The notes: generated from the letters alone by a model not told the origin. A DNA stretch of 64,000 nucleotides from Microbacterium hydrocarbonoxydans (GCF_011752045.1 NZ_JAAKXW010000003.1:310001-374000), one strand, 5' to 3'. Counted from the first letter of the stretch, positions 49,516 through 59,347 are shown. A program made the numbers and translations.

Positions 49516-50682
49516 ATGAACGACATCGAGGGCACCGTCCTGCCCGGATTCGAGCGGGTCGCCGAAGCGTTCGCCGCGACGACGGCCGGAGACGGCGGCT
49601 CTGCGCTGAGCATCCGCGTCAGCGGCGAGACCGTCGTCGACCTGTGGCACGGCCATGCCTCGGCGGACCCCGGGCGGCCGTGGACCGCCACGACCCCTGC
49701 CGTCATCTTCAGCGGCACGAAGGGCCTGGTCGCGATCCTCGTCGCGCGCCTCGTGGAGTCGGGCGCGCTGGACCTGGACGCCCCGGTCGCGCAGTACTGG
49801 CCCGAGTTCGCCGACGCGGGCAAGGCGGCGATCACCGTCCGCCAGCTCATGGCGCACCGCGCCGGTCTCGCCGCCCTGCGTGACGACATCGACCTCGCCG
49901 GGGCGCTGGACTGGACGACGATCACCGGCCTTCTCGCCGCCGAGCGCCCGCTGTGGGAGCCCGGCAGCGCCTACGGATATCACGCCCTCACGTACGGCTG
50001 GCTCGTCGGGGAGGTCATCCGCAGGGTCACCGGCACCCCGATCGGCCGCCGCTTCCACGACGAGATCGCGGGACCGCTGTCGGCGGACGCGTGGATCGGC
50101 ATCCCCGCCGACCGCGAGCCCGAGGTCGCGCGACTGCTGCGAGGCCCCAGCATGGATGCGCCCCCGCCCGGCGGCTTCCCGTCGCTCGATCCCGAGCATG
50201 CACGCTGGATGGGACGGGCCATGACCCTCGGCGCGGCTTTCCCCGCCGACCTCGTCGTTCCGGGCGCTGGCTTCGACGACCCGCGTGTGCACAAGGCCGA
50301 AGTGCCGGGAGCCGGCGGCATCGGCACGGCGCACGCGCTCGCGACCATCTGGTCGGCGACCGTGCACACGACCGACGGCATCCGGCTCATCGGAGACGAG
50401 GTCGCGCACGACATGACCCGCGTGCAGAGCGAAGGCGAGCCGGTGTGGTGGCTCCCCGGGCCGTACCCCCGCTGGGGAACCGGCTTCATGATCTCCTCCG
50501 AGCGCCGTCCGTTCCTCACCCCGGATTCGTTCGGCCACGACGGAGCCGGCGGCCAGGTGACCTTCGCCGATCCGACGCACCGGGTGGGGTTCGCCTACGT
50601 GACGAACCGGATGGAGCTCCATTCGGATGACCGCGGAGACTCCATCGTCCGGGCGCTGGGCGACGTGCTGATCGCCGGCTGA
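49516..50682 (+). CDS. beta-lactamase-fold serine hydrolase/esterase 1 (EstB-like)
   Basis: 388 aa, no signal peptide, so cytoplasmic. Class C/family VIII features: Ser-x-x-Lys in FSGTKGLVA (~residue 66-71), the Tyr motif YGYHALTYGWLVGEV and the late [12 protein letters not shown] in place of KTG. Such enzymes are esterases or deacylases more often than beta-lactamases. It follows the importer permeases by 10 nt and precedes a glycoside-hydrolase-like gene, so it may remove acyl groups from imported sugars. It is a paralogue of the protein at 51697-52845. Confidence 0.9.
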   Translation: MNDIEGTVLPGFERVAEAFAATTAGDGGSALSIRVSGETVVDLWHGHASADPGRPWTATTPAVIFSGTKGLVAILVARLVESGALDLDAPVAQYWPEFADAGKAAITVRQLMAHRAGLAALRDDIDLAGALDWTTITGLLAAERPLWEPGSAYGYHALTYGWLVGEVIRRVTGTPIGRRFHDEIAGPLSADAWIGIPADREPEVARLLRGPSMDAPPPGGFPSLDPEHARWMGRAMTLGAAFPADLVVPGAGFDDPRVHKAEVPGAGGIGTAHALATIWSATVHTTDGIRLIGDEVAHDMTRVQSEGEPVWWLPGPYPRWGTGFMISSERRPFLTPDSFGHDGAGGQVTFADPTHRVGFAYVTNRMELHSDDRGDSIVRALGDVLIAG

Positions 50683-50725
50683 CGCTTCCCGCCCCTATCC
50701 CCACCCGATCGACCCGAGAGAAGAC

Positions 50726-51700
50726 ATGACGTTCGAGCTGCCCGACCGCTGGGTCTGGGACTGCTGGCTCGCCGACGACGGCGACCGCTTCCACCTCTAC
50801 TACCTCAACGCCCCCCGCAGCCTTGGCGACCCCGGGCTCCGGCATCGCAACGCGATCGTCGGGCACGCCAGCTCCACCGACCTGCGCGCGTGGACCGTGC
50901 ACGAGACCGCCCTCGAGCCGGGGCTCCCGGGCGACTTCGACGCCACCGCGACCTGGACCGGCTGCGTGGTGCGGCACGACCACGCATGGCGGATGTTCTA
51001 CACGGGGTCCGTGTTCCTCGCCCCCGAGGCGCACACCAACATCGAGAGCATCGGCGCGGCGGATTCGGACGACCTGCACCGATGGTCAAAGACCTCTCGG
51101 TCTCGGGTGCGCGCCGACGCGCGATGGTACGAGACGCTCGGCGACGGCACCTGGCACGAGGAGGCCTGGCGCGACCCCTGGGTCTTCTTCGAAGACGGGC
51201 TGTGGCACATGCTCATCACCGCCAGGGCGAAACCCGCCGGCGACACCGGCGACCCTCGCGATGCCGGGGTGGTCGGGCACGCCACATCGGAAGACCTCGA
51301 CGAGTGGACGATCCGGGAGCCGCTCAGTGCCCCTGGTTCCGGGTTCGCGCACCTCGAGGTGCTGCAGACCTTCGAGCTCGGCGGCCGACGATTCGTGCTC
51401 TTCTCCTGCGATCGCAGTCACCTCGCCGGCGGCCGATCCGAAGACCGCATCGGCGGCGTCTGGGTCGCACCGCGAGACCCGGCGACGGGGTGGTGCACCA
51501 TCGAGGACGCTCGGCTGCTCCATGACGAGTCCCTGTACGCGGCGCGGCTTGTGCACGAGCGCGATGGCGGGCTCTCACTGATCGGCTTCCTGAACACCGA
51601 GGGGGACGGCGAATTCGGCAGCCGCATCTCCGACCCGATCCGGCTGGTGGCCGACGCCGACGGATGGCCGAGCACCGAGAACGGAGAGCACGACGCATGA
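50726..51700 (+). CDS. five-bladed beta-propeller glycoside hydrolase of the GH32/43/68 clan
   Basis: 324 aa, no signal peptide. Repeated propeller strands include DCWLADDGDRFHLYYL, WTGCVVRHDHAWRMFYTGS, the RDP motif in WRDPWVFFEDGLWHMLITAR and a candidate acid Glu in FAHLEVLQTFELGG. These features place it in the fructosidase/arabinanase superfamily (GH-J/F clans), but I cannot name the family. It is flanked by two serine hydrolases of one family. The stop overlaps the next ATG (ATGA). It probably cleaves or isomerises the imported oligosaccharide. Confidence 0.82.
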   Translation: MTFELPDRWVWDCWLADDGDRFHLYYLNAPRSLGDPGLRHRNAIVGHASSTDLRAWTVHETALEPGLPGDFDATATWTGCVVRHDHAWRMFYTGSVFLAPEAHTNIESIGAADSDDLHRWSKTSRSRVRADARWYETLGDGTWHEEAWRDPWVFFEDGLWHMLITARAKPAGDTGDPRDAGVVGHATSEDLDEWTIREPLSAPGSGFAHLEVLQTFELGGRRFVLFSCDRSHLAGGRSEDRIGGVWVAPRDPATGWCTIEDARLLHDESLYAARLVHERDGGLSLIGFLNTEGDGEFGSRISDPIRLVADADGWPSTENGEHDA

Positions 51701-52845
51701 GCATCGAGATCAAGGGAACAGCGGATGCCGGCTACGGCCGGGTGACCGACGCGTTCACCCGCGCGTTCGAGGGGCGCGAGGGCATGGGCGCTGCGCTGAC
51801 GATCCTCGTCGACGGGAAGCCCGTCGTCGACGTCTGGGGCGGGCAGGCCGCGCCGGGCCGAGCGTGGACCGACGACACGGCATCCGTGATCTTCTCCTGC
51901 ACGAAGGGGCTGATGTCCCTCCTGCTCGCGCAGTGCGTCGAGCGCGGAGAGCTCGGGTACGACGACCTCGTGGCCGAGCACTGGCCGGAGTACGCCCGCG
52001 GGGGCAAGGAGGGCACGCGCATCCGCCACCTCCTCGCGCACCGCGCCGGCGTCCCGGCGCTGCGTGAGCCGCTGTCCCGCGACGACCTGACGGACTTCGC
52101 CCGTGTCACCGCGGCGATCGAGCGGGCCGAGCCGTTCTGGGCGCCCGGCACGGCGTACGCCTATCATCCGATCACGCACGGCTGGCTGGTCGGCGAGATC
52201 GTCAGGCGCGTCACGGGTCTCTCAGTGCAGGACGCGTTCGCGCGCGCCCTGGCCGAGCCGCTGGGGGTCGACGCCTGGATCGGCATCCCCGAACACGTGG
52301 AGGAGCGTGTGGCGACCATGGCGATCGGGGCGAGTCTCGCCGACGCGACGGCTCGGCTTCTGGCCGACGAGAACCCCTGGCCGGCGCGAGGCATGACGCT
52401 GGGTGGGGCGCTGCCGGCAGCCCTCGTCGGTCCGGACGAGGGGTTCAACGACCCGGTGGTCCGTCGCGCGATCATCCCGGGTGCCGGCGGCATCGCGACC
52501 GCGCGCGCCCTGGCGACCATCTGGTCCGCCGCAGTGACGGAGACCGGCGGACGACGTCTGATCGGCGATGAGGTCCGCCGAGCGGCGACCTCGGTGCAGA
52601 GCGCCGGCGAGCCCTTCTTCCCCGCACCGGGGCCGTGGCCCGCCTGGGGCATGGGCTTCCAGCTCGATTCGGAGGCCCGCCGCTACGTCACCCCGCAGGG
52701 CTTCGGCCATGACGGTGCCGGCGGCCAGGTCGCCTTCGCCGAGCCGGAGGCGAAGGTCGGGTTCGCGTTCCTCACGAACGCCATGGAGGCCGGCGACGAC
52801 CGGGCCACCGCGATCGTCGACGCCCTCCGGGACGTCCTCGGCTGA
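51697..52845 (+). CDS. beta-lactamase-fold serine hydrolase/esterase 2 (EstB-like)
   Basis: 382 aa from ATG 51697, overlapping the glycoside-hydrolase stop. SxxK in FSCTKGLMS, Tyr motif [15 protein letters not shown], terminal [12 protein letters not shown]. It is clearly paralogous to protein 49516-50682 (same length, same order of motifs), so the operon keeps two acyl-hydrolases for different positions or acyl groups. No signal peptide. Last gene of the operon. Confidence 0.9.
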   Translation: MSIEIKGTADAGYGRVTDAFTRAFEGREGMGAALTILVDGKPVVDVWGGQAAPGRAWTDDTASVIFSCTKGLMSLLLAQCVERGELGYDDLVAEHWPEYARGGKEGTRIRHLLAHRAGVPALREPLSRDDLTDFARVTAAIERAEPFWAPGTAYAYHPITHGWLVGEIVRRVTGLSVQDAFARALAEPLGVDAWIGIPEHVEERVATMAIGASLADATARLLADENPWPARGMTLGGALPAALVGPDEGFNDPVVRRAIIPGAGGIATARALATIWSAAVTETGGRRLIGDEVRRAATSVQSAGEPFFPAPGPWPAWGMGFQLDSEARRYVTPQGFGHDGAGGQVAFAEPEAKVGFAFLTNAMEAGDDRATAIVDALRDVLG

Positions 52846-52970
52846 CCGCGGAGCCGGCATCGGGCACGCCTGCGACGGAGCGAGCCCAGCCCCGAGACGC
52901 ACGGCCGGCCCCCTCGGCATCCGCCGGTAGACTGATATCGCCCCGCTCGGCCCCTTCCTTAGGAGTGCGC

Positions 52971-55301
52971 GTGACCAACGCCCCCGAAGCCACCGCCCAC
53001 AAGCACGTCCCCGACTCCGTCGAGAACGCGATCGCGACTCCGGAGAAGGAGCAGCCGTACGCGGCGCTCGGCCTCAAGGACGACGAGTACGCCCGCATCC
53101 GCGAGATCCTGGGCCGCCGCCCCACCTCCGGTGAGCTGGCCATGTACTCCGTCATGTGGTCGGAGCACTGCTCCTACAAGTCGTCGAAGAACTACCTGCG
53201 CCGGTTCGGCCAGAAGGTCTCCGACGAGATGAAGGAGCGCCTGATGGTCGGCATGGGCCAGAACGCGGGCGTCATCGACGTCGGCGAGGGCTGGGCCGTC
53301 ACCTTCAAGGCCGAGTCGCACAACCACCCCTCCTTCATCGAGCCGTTCCAGGGCGCGGCCACCGGCGTCGGCGGCATCGTCCGCGACATCATCTCGATGG
53401 GCGCCCGCCCGGTCGCCGTGATGGATGCTCTCCGCTTCGGCGCGATCGACCACCCCGACACGGCCCGCGTCGTGCACGGCGTCACCAGCGGCATCAGCTT
53501 CTACGGCAACTGCCTGGGCCTGCCGAACATCGGCGGCGAGACGGTCTTCGACTCCGTCTACCAGGCCAACCCGCTCGTCAACGCCCTCGCCGTGGGCGTG
53601 CTCCGCCACGAGGACCTCAAGCTCGCGAACGCCACCGGCGTCGGCAACAAGGTCGTGCTCTTCGGCGCCCGCACCGGCGGCGACGGCATCGGCGGAGCAT
53701 CCATCCTCGCCTCCGACACGTTCGCCGACGGCGGCCCGACAAAGCGCCCCGCGGTGCAGGTCGGCGACCCGTTCGCCGAGAAGGTGCTCATCGAGTGCTG
53801 TCTCGAGCTCTACCGTGGCGAGCTCGTCGAGGCCATCCAGGACCTCGGCGCCGCCGGCATCTCCTGCGCGACGAGCGAGCTCGCCGCGAACGGCAACTCG
53901 GGCATGCACGTCTCGCTCGACAACGTGCTGCTGCGCGACCCCACCCTGACCGCTGAGGAGATCCTCATGTCGGAGTCGCAGGAGCGCATGATGGCGATCG
54001 TCGCGCCCGAGAAGCTCGACGCGTTCCTCGAGGTCGTCAAGAAGTGGGACGTCGAGACCTCCGTGCTCGGCGAGGTCACCGGCGACGGCCGCCTCATCAT
54101 CGACTGGCAGGGCGAGCGCATCGTCGACGTCGACCCGTCGACGGTCGCGGTCGACGGCCCCGTCTACGACCGCCCGGTCGCATACCCGACGTGGATCGAC
54201 GCGCTGCAGGCGGATGCCGCCGAGCTGCTGCCCCGCACCGACGACCCGGCCGAGCTGCGGGAGCAGTTCCTGAACCTCGTCGCGTCGCCGAACCTCGCCG
54301 ACACCCGCTGGATCACCAACCAGTACGACTACTACGTGCTCGGCAACACCGCCCTGGCCTTCCCCGACGACGCCGGCATGATCCGCGTCGACGAGGAGTC
54401 GGGCCTCGGCTTCGCGATCGCGACCGACGCGAACGGCCGCTACTGCCAGCTCGACCCGTACGCGGGTGCGCAGCTCGCCCTCGCCGAGGCGTACCGCAAC
54501 GTCGCCGTCACCGGCGCCGTGCCCACCGCCATCACCGACTGCCTGAACTTCGGCTCCCCGGAGAACCCCGAGGTCATGTGGCAGTTCGGCCAGACGGTCG
54601 ACGGCCTCGCCGACGGATGCTTCGACCTGGGCACCCCGGTCACCGGCGGCAACGTCTCGTTCTACAACCAGACCGGCGACGTGCCGATCCACCCGACCCC
54701 GTTGGTCGGCGTGCTCGGCATCATCGACGACGTCTCCCGTCGCATCCCCTCCGGCTGGCAGGACGAGGGCCAGAACATCTACCTTCTCGGCACCACGTCG
54801 ACCGAGCTCTCCGGCTCGGCCTGGGCCGATGTCGTGCACGACCACCTCGGCGGCCTGCCCCCGAAGGTCGACCTCGCGGGCGAGAAGCGCCTCGCGGGCC
54901 TGCTCTCCGCGGCACGCGACGAGTGGCTGATCTCCTCGGCCCACGACCTGTCGACCGGCGGCCTCGCGCAGGCCCTCGCCGAGGGCGTCATGCGCTTCGG
55001 CGTCGGCGCCCGCGTCTGGCTGAACGAGATCATCGAGCGCGACGGCGTCGACGCGGCATCCGCTCTGTTCTCCGAGTCGACCGGTCGCGTCATCGTGACC
55101 GTGCCCCGCGAGGACGACGTGAAGTTCCGCGGACTCTGCGGGGGTCGCGGCTACCCGGTGCTGCGCATCGGCGTGACCGACAGTGAGCCGCAGCTCGAGG
55201 TGCAGGACGTCTTCACGGTGTCCGTCGAGGAGCTCCGCGAGCGCTCCCAGGCCACCCTGCCCGCCGCCTTCGGCCCGACCGTCGCGGAGCCGGTCGCCTG
55301 A
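52971..55301 (+). CDS. purL: phosphoribosylformylglycinamidine synthase, large subunit
   Basis: 776 aa, the short PurL type that works with separate PurS and PurQ, neither of them in this window. It makes FGAM from FGAR in purine synthesis, using ATP and ammonia from PurQ. Motifs: [67 protein letters not shown]-like [12 protein letters not shown] 52971 has AGGAG 5 nt upstream, which rejects the earlier GTG at 52965. Followed by a REP element and a tiny membrane-protein gene. Confidence 0.97.
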   Translation: MTNAPEATAHKHVPDSVENAIATPEKEQPYAALGLKDDEYARIREILGRRPTSGELAMYSVMWSEHCSYKSSKNYLRRFGQKVSDEMKERLMVGMGQNAGVIDVGEGWAVTFKAESHNHPSFIEPFQGAATGVGGIVRDIISMGARPVAVMDALRFGAIDHPDTARVVHGVTSGISFYGNCLGLPNIGGETVFDSVYQANPLVNALAVGVLRHEDLKLANATGVGNKVVLFGARTGGDGIGGASILASDTFADGGPTKRPAVQVGDPFAEKVLIECCLELYRGELVEAIQDLGAAGISCATSELAANGNSGMHVSLDNVLLRDPTLTAEEILMSESQERMMAIVAPEKLDAFLEVVKKWDVETSVLGEVTGDGRLIIDWQGERIVDVDPSTVAVDGPVYDRPVAYPTWIDALQADAAELLPRTDDPAELREQFLNLVASPNLADTRWITNQYDYYVLGNTALAFPDDAGMIRVDEESGLGFAIATDANGRYCQLDPYAGAQLALAEAYRNVAVTGAVPTAITDCLNFGSPENPEVMWQFGQTVDGLADGCFDLGTPVTGGNVSFYNQTGDVPIHPTPLVGVLGIIDDVSRRIPSGWQDEGQNIYLLGTTSTELSGSAWADVVHDHLGGLPPKVDLAGEKRLAGLLSAARDEWLISSAHDLSTGGLAQALAEGVMRFGVGARVWLNEIIERDGVDAASALFSESTGRVIVTVPREDDVKFRGLCGGRGYPVLRIGVTDSEPQLEVQDVFTVSVEELRERSQATLPAAFGPTVAEPVA

Positions 55302-55335
55302 CCGGTCGTTGAGCGAGCGAAGCGAGCCGAAACGC
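55302..55335 (+). repeat. REP-like element after purL
   Basis: CCGGTCGTTGAGCGAGCGAA… GCGAAACGC-type copy starting right after the purL stop and reaching to the ATG of the 44-aa gene, so that gene has no ordinary ribosome-binding site. Same element as at 38197, 38253, 55498, 55572 and 61776. Confidence 0.8.
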
Positions 55336-55470
55336 ATGAGCGAAGACACCGACTACGGCGATCTCGACGTCCGCAGGAACCGCCGCATCCGCATCGTCGC
55401 CTGGACCGTCATCATCGCGCTGATCCTCGGCGGTGGCGGGGCGACGGTGCTGACGCTGATCCTCGGCTGA
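55336..55470 (+). CDS. 44-aa single-pass membrane protein
   Basis: Starts MSEDTDYGDLDVRRNRRIRI and then has one hydrophobic helix (VAWTVIIALILGGGGATVLTLILG, to the C-terminus). The acidic then basic N-terminus is typical of small inner-membrane proteins. The ATG directly follows a REP element with no visible ribosome-binding site, so translation may depend on read-through from purL. I recall similar short ORFs after purL in Microbacteriaceae. Function unknown. Confidence 0.6.
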   Translation: MSEDTDYGDLDVRRNRRIRIVAWTVIIALILGGGGATVLTLILG

Positions 55471-55497
55471 GGCCCCGGCCTCGACGACCGCCACATA

Positions 55498-55612
55498 CCG
55501 GTCGTTGAGCGAGCGAAGCGAGACGAAACGCCCCGCACCGAACACGGCCTGAAAGCTGCACACACCTCACCGCGTTTCGTCTCGGTCGCTTCGCTCCCTC
55601 GCTCAACGACCG
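55498..55612. repeat. inverted pair of REP-like elements
   Basis: 55498-55531 (CCGGTCGTTGAGCGAGCGAA… orientation) and 55572-55612 (GCGTTTCGTCTCGGTCGCTT… orientation) are the same element in opposite directions, separated by 40 nt. They can pair into a long imperfect hairpin that would end transcription from purL. Confidence 0.75.
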
Positions 55613-55708
55613 CCGGCGGCCCGCCGTCCAGCATCCGTTCACCCCGCCGTCACCGGCCGGTCCCCGGGGAGTCACGGGGATGCCGGGGCGCGCGAGTTGA
55701 CTCGCGGC

Positions 55709-57934
55709 ATGAGATCACTCCCCCGCGCTCTCGCGGCCGCCACCGTCGTCGCGACGGCAGCCACGCTGCTGCTCGCCGCCCCGGCACAGGCCGCCCAGAC
55801 CACCCCCACCTCGAAGATGCACGCGTTCGAGCCGACGCTCGTCGCCTGGGCCGAGCTGTCGGCCGACTTCCTCGCCGAAGGCCCGGCATCCGGCGCCCAG
55901 GCCTCCCCGGGCAACGGCCGCCAGGGACCCTGGGACGGCCAGGTCATCCCCGGTTTCTCGGCCGTGATCGACAACGGCGACGGCACCTTCTGGGCGCAGC
56001 CCGACAACGGCTTCGGCGCCAAGGGCAACTCGGCCGACTTCCTGCTGCGCAGCTACCTCGTGCGCCCCGACTGGCAGACCGCCGAGGGCGGCTCCGGCGA
56101 GATCGCGATCGAGCGGTTCATCTCGTACAACGACCGCAACGGCGTGCTCGACTTCCCGATCGTGAACGACGGCACCGAGGAGCGCCTGCTCACCGGCGCC
56201 GACTTCGACATCGAGTCCGTCGTCCGCGCGAAGGACGGCTCGTTCTGGGTCGGCGAGGAGTTCGGACCGTTCCTGCTGCACTTCGACGCCGAGGGCACGC
56301 TGCTCGAGAAGCCGTTCTCCCTCGACGGCGTGAAGTCGCCGCAGAACCCGTACCTGCAGCCCGGTGAGACCCCGACGCTGCGCTCGAGCCGCGGCTTCGA
56401 AGCCCTCGCGATCTCGAAGAACGGCCGCTACCTCTACCCGATCGTCGAGGGCGCCCTCGCGGACGACCCCGACCTCCGTCGCCGCGAGATCCTCGAGTTC
56501 GACACCAAGGCCGGCGCCTACACCGGACGCACCTGGGACTACCAGACCGACCAGGAGCCGAACGTCATCGGCGACGCCTTCACGGTGAAGAACGACGTGC
56601 TGCTCGTCGTCGAGCGCGACGACTTCGAGGGCGACCAGTCGGTCACCAAGCGCATCTACGAGATCGACCTGAAGAGGACGGATGCCGAGGGCTACGTCGA
56701 AAAGACCCTCGTCTTCGACGCGCTCCGCATCGCCAACCCCGACGGTCTCAGCGCCGGCAACGGATACGGCACCGGCGAGGTCTGGTCACTGCCCGTGCAG
56801 TCGCTGGAGACGATCGTGCAGCTGAAGAACGGCGACCTGCTCATCGCCAACGACAACAACTACCCGGGCAACGACGCGCGCGTCACCGGCACCCCCGACG
56901 ACACCGAGTTCGCGGTCATCGACCTCGACCGGAAGAAGGTGGAGCCCGAGCAGGTGACCGTCATCGGCCACCGCGGTGCGAGCGGCTACCGCCCGGAGCA
57001 CACCCTCGCCTCCTACGAGCAGGCGATCATCCAGTGCGCCGACTACATCGAGCCCGACGTCGTCTCCACGAAGGACGGCGTTCTCGTCGCCCGTCACGAG
57101 AACGAGATCAGCGGCACGACCGACGTGGCCGCGCGCCCCGAGTTCGCCGGCCGGAAGACGACGAAGACGATCGACGGCGTGAAGGTCACGGGCTGGTTCA
57201 CCGAGGACTTCACCTTCGCCGAGCTCCGCACCCTGCGCGCCAAGGAGCGCCTGCCGCAGACCCGTCCGGCGAACACCGCGTTCGACGGCCTCTACGTCAT
57301 CCCGACGCTCGACGAGGTCATCGACCTCGCCCGCCACTCGGTGAGCTGCGACGGCCGCCAGGTCGGCGTGTACCCCGAGACGAAGCACCCCTCGTACTTC
57401 GACTCGATCGGCCTCTCGCTGGAGGAGCCGCTGGTCGCCGCCCTGCAGACGAACGGCGTCGACTCGGCCGAGGCACCCGTGATCGTGCAGAGCTTCGAGG
57501 TCTCGAACCTGCAGGAGCTCAACGGCCTCACGAACGTGCGCCTCGCCCAGCTGATCAGCTCGTCGGGACGCCCGTACGACTTCACCCTCGCCGGTGATCC
57601 GCGGAAGTACTCCGACCTCGTCACCCCCGATGGGCTGGCCGAGATCACGGCGTACGCCGACGGCATCGGCGCCGAGAAGTCGGTGCTCATCCCGCGCACG
57701 CCCGACGGACGGCTGGGATCCCCGTCGCCGGTGATCGCGGATGCTCACGCCGCAGGACTCGACGTGCACGGCTGGACGTTCCGCCTGGAGAACCAGTTCC
57801 TGCCCGCCGAGTTCCGCTCCTCGGCCGACCCGATCGCACCCGGCGACCTCGCCGGCGAGATCCAGGTCTTCCTGGACGCGGGCATGGACGGCATCTTCAG
57901 CGACCAGCCCGACATCGCGGCGACCGTCGGCTGA
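55709..57934 (+). CDS. secreted phytase-like esterase fused to glycerophosphodiester phosphodiesterase (GDPD)
   Basis: 741 aa from ATG 55709. A signal peptide (… LLLAAPAQAAQ, ~33 residues) precedes a phytase-esterase-like domain (~40-405: PWDGQVIPGFSAVIDNGDGTFWAQPDNGFG, GADFDIESVVRAKDGSFWVGEEFGPF, SSRGFEALAISKNG). A GDPD barrel follows (~415-740: GHRGASGYRPEHTLASYEQA, EPDVVSTKDGVLVARHE, VYPETKHP, DGIFSDQPD). GDPD frees glycerol-3-phosphate from deacylated phospholipids. The fusion is seen in actinobacteria and points to outside phosphorus acquisition. Confidence 0.92.
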   Translation: MRSLPRALAAATVVATAATLLLAAPAQAAQTTPTSKMHAFEPTLVAWAELSADFLAEGPASGAQASPGNGRQGPWDGQVIPGFSAVIDNGDGTFWAQPDNGFGAKGNSADFLLRSYLVRPDWQTAEGGSGEIAIERFISYNDRNGVLDFPIVNDGTEERLLTGADFDIESVVRAKDGSFWVGEEFGPFLLHFDAEGTLLEKPFSLDGVKSPQNPYLQPGETPTLRSSRGFEALAISKNGRYLYPIVEGALADDPDLRRREILEFDTKAGAYTGRTWDYQTDQEPNVIGDAFTVKNDVLLVVERDDFEGDQSVTKRIYEIDLKRTDAEGYVEKTLVFDALRIANPDGLSAGNGYGTGEVWSLPVQSLETIVQLKNGDLLIANDNNYPGNDARVTGTPDDTEFAVIDLDRKKVEPEQVTVIGHRGASGYRPEHTLASYEQAIIQCADYIEPDVVSTKDGVLVARHENEISGTTDVAARPEFAGRKTTKTIDGVKVTGWFTEDFTFAELRTLRAKERLPQTRPANTAFDGLYVIPTLDEVIDLARHSVSCDGRQVGVYPETKHPSYFDSIGLSLEEPLVAALQTNGVDSAEAPVIVQSFEVSNLQELNGLTNVRLAQLISSSGRPYDFTLAGDPRKYSDLVTPDGLAEITAYADGIGAEKSVLIPRTPDGRLGSPSPVIADAHAAGLDVHGWTFRLENQFLPAEFRSSADPIAPGDLAGEIQVFLDAGMDGIFSDQPDIAATVG

Positions 57935-57950
57935 TTCCGTCGCGCGGCCC

Positions 57951-57989
57951 GAGTGCCCGGCATCCGATTCGCGCGGATGCCGGGCACTC
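57951..57989 (+). terminator. 16-bp terminator hairpin after the GDPD gene
   Basis: Arms 57951-57966 and 57974-57989 are perfectly complementary (core GTGCCCGGCATCC) around ATTCGCG. It starts 16 nt after the stop. Confidence 0.75.
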
Positions 57990-58061
57990 CTGTATGCGGG
58001 CAGGCGTCACCCGGCACCGTTCCGCCCTCTCCGCCTCGTCCCCCGGTCGCACCTGCATGTC

Positions 58062-58115
58062 CAGATGACGGATGCAGGTCGAGAACTGGCCTTCTCGACC
58101 TGCATCCGTCATCTG
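58062..58115. repeat. 24-bp perfect palindrome
   Basis: Arms 58062-58085 and 58092-58115 pair without mismatch (GACGGATGCAGGTCGAG / CTCGACCTGCATCCGTC core) around a 6-nt loop CTGGCC. It is one of the longest stems in the window. It has no T-run and lies ~130 nt after the gene end, beyond a separate terminator, so a second terminator is redundant; a mobile-palindrome role is possible. Confidence 0.8.
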
Positions 58116-58125
58116 AGCATCCATC

Positions 58126-58180
58126 TGTGCCGAGCCGATCACCCTGTGCCGAGCCGATCACCCTGTGCCGAGCCGATCAC
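58126..58180. repeat. three tandem 19-bp repeats
   Basis: TGTGCCGAGCCGATCACCC is repeated at 58126, 58145 and 58164 (the last copy ends GATCACG). The 350-nt gap 57935-58284 thus holds a terminator, the 24-bp palindrome and this short tandem, and no gene. Confidence 0.85.
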
Positions 58181-58284
58181 GGGGCCCCCGCAGAGTCCGG
58201 TCGCTGTCGCGGACCGGACAGGGTTCACCTCGCGTGCCGGAGCGCGTACCCTCGGGCAGGGAACGCGCACGTGACGGAGGCACC

Positions 58285-58608
58285 ATGACCATCCAGCCCA
58301 TCGACGTGGCACGCGACGAGGACATCGAGGGATACCTCCTGGGCTCCCCGGTGAGCGTCATGCGGGAGTACATCACGACGCCGGGGCGAGGGCCGCGGCT
58401 GCACCGGCATCCGTACGCCGAGACGTTCGTGATCCGTCGCGGCCGCGCGCTGTTCACGGTCGGCGAGGAGCAGGTCGTCGGTGCGGGCGGGCAGATCCTC
58501 GTCGTCCCCGCCCTCGTGCAGCACCGGTTCGAGGTGCTCGACGGCGGTACCTACGAGGCCACCCACATCCACGCGAACGACCGCTTCGTCACGGAGTGGC
58601 TCGAGTAG
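58285..58608 (+). CDS. single-domain cupin protein
   Basis: 107 aa, GGAGG 4 nt upstream. Core cupin motif RLHRHPYAETFVIRRGRALFTVGEE with His and Glu metal ligands, followed by the second motif ILVVPALVQHRFEVLDGG. Probably a metal-binding sugar or small-molecule binder of unknown use. Convergent with the TetR gene, separated by a 12-bp hairpin. Confidence 0.88.
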   Translation: MTIQPIDVARDEDIEGYLLGSPVSVMREYITTPGRGPRLHRHPYAETFVIRRGRALFTVGEEQVVGAGGQILVVPALVQHRFEVLDGGTYEATHIHANDRFVTEWLE

Positions 58609-58615
58609 CGGCCGT

Positions 58616-58672
58616 TCCGGTCGCACTTCCGCACAGTCCGTCGCGCGACGACCGTGCCAGAGTGCGACCGGA
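58616..58672. terminator. bidirectional hairpin between cupin and tetR genes
   Basis: TCCGGTCGCACT (58616-58627) pairs with AGTGCGACCGGA (58661-58672) across a 33-nt loop, located between convergent genes. Confidence 0.6.
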
Positions 58673-58709
58673 GCGGGGAGGCCGGATGCCCGCGCGCACC
58701 GGATCCGGG

Positions 58710-59345
58710 TCAGGCCACCATCCCGTGCCAGATCACGTCGATGGCGGCACGCAGCCGCTCGGCGACTCCGGGGTCGGACATCCGCTCGCCGCGCACGACG
58801 ATCTGATAGTACGCGGCGCCGGCGATCGCATCGAAGCACGCCTCGACGTCGAGGTCGGGGCGCAGCTCGCCGCGCTGGATGCCCTTCCGCAGCGCGTTGA
58901 TCAGCGGTGCGCGCCGCCGCGACACGTGCGAGCGCCAGTACGCCTTCTGCAGCGCCCGGTCGGCCATCACCAGGCGGATGCGCTGCCGGAACCGCTCCTC
59001 GGAGAACCCGGGTGCCGACGGGGCGATGCCGTCGTCCCCGAGGCCCATCCCCTCGAACAGCGCCTCACGGAGGTCCTGGTCGTCGGGGTGTTCGGGCGGC
59101 ACGGTGCGGCCGACGTCGAGGGCCTGAGCGATGAGCGTCGTCAGCGACGGCCAGCGGCGGTACAGCGCCGCCCTGCTCACCCCGCTGCGATCGACGACCC
59201 GGCCGACGGTGACATCCTCCCCGGCGTCGATGATCGCCAGCGTCGCCTGCAGGATCTGCCCGTCGATCTCCTCGTCGCGCGGACGGCCGGGGCGGCGGCG
59301 CACCGCTGCCCCGGCATCCGCCGACGTCCCGGCCTCCGTCGTCAT
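58710..59345 (-). CDS. TetR-family regulator at the end of the phn-type operon
   Basis: 211 aa from ATG 59345, 2 nt after the phosphatase stop. HTH VTVGRVVDRSGVSRAALYRRWPSLTTLIAQ (~48-77). The C-terminal domain resembles the TetR_C group with FDAIAGAAYYQIVVRGE. Being last in the leftward operon, it may regulate phnDCE and the phosphatase; the inverted repeat at 62734-62759 is a candidate operator. That is inference. Confidence 0.9.
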   Translation of the reverse strand: MTTEAGTSADAGAAVRRRPGRPRDEEIDGQILQATLAIIDAGEDVTVGRVVDRSGVSRAALYRRWPSLTTLIAQALDVGRTVPPEHPDDQDLREALFEGMGLGDDGIAPSAPGFSEERFRQRIRLVMADRALQKAYWRSHVSRRRAPLINALRKGIQRGELRPDLDVEACFDAIAGAAYYQIVVRGERMSDPGVAERLRAAIDVIWHGMVA

Positions 59346-59347
59346 CG

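Noticed and set aside
49516..52845. Beta-lactamase resistance genes
   Set aside because: No signal peptides, no KTG box and an operon with a sugar importer; an esterase role is more likely.
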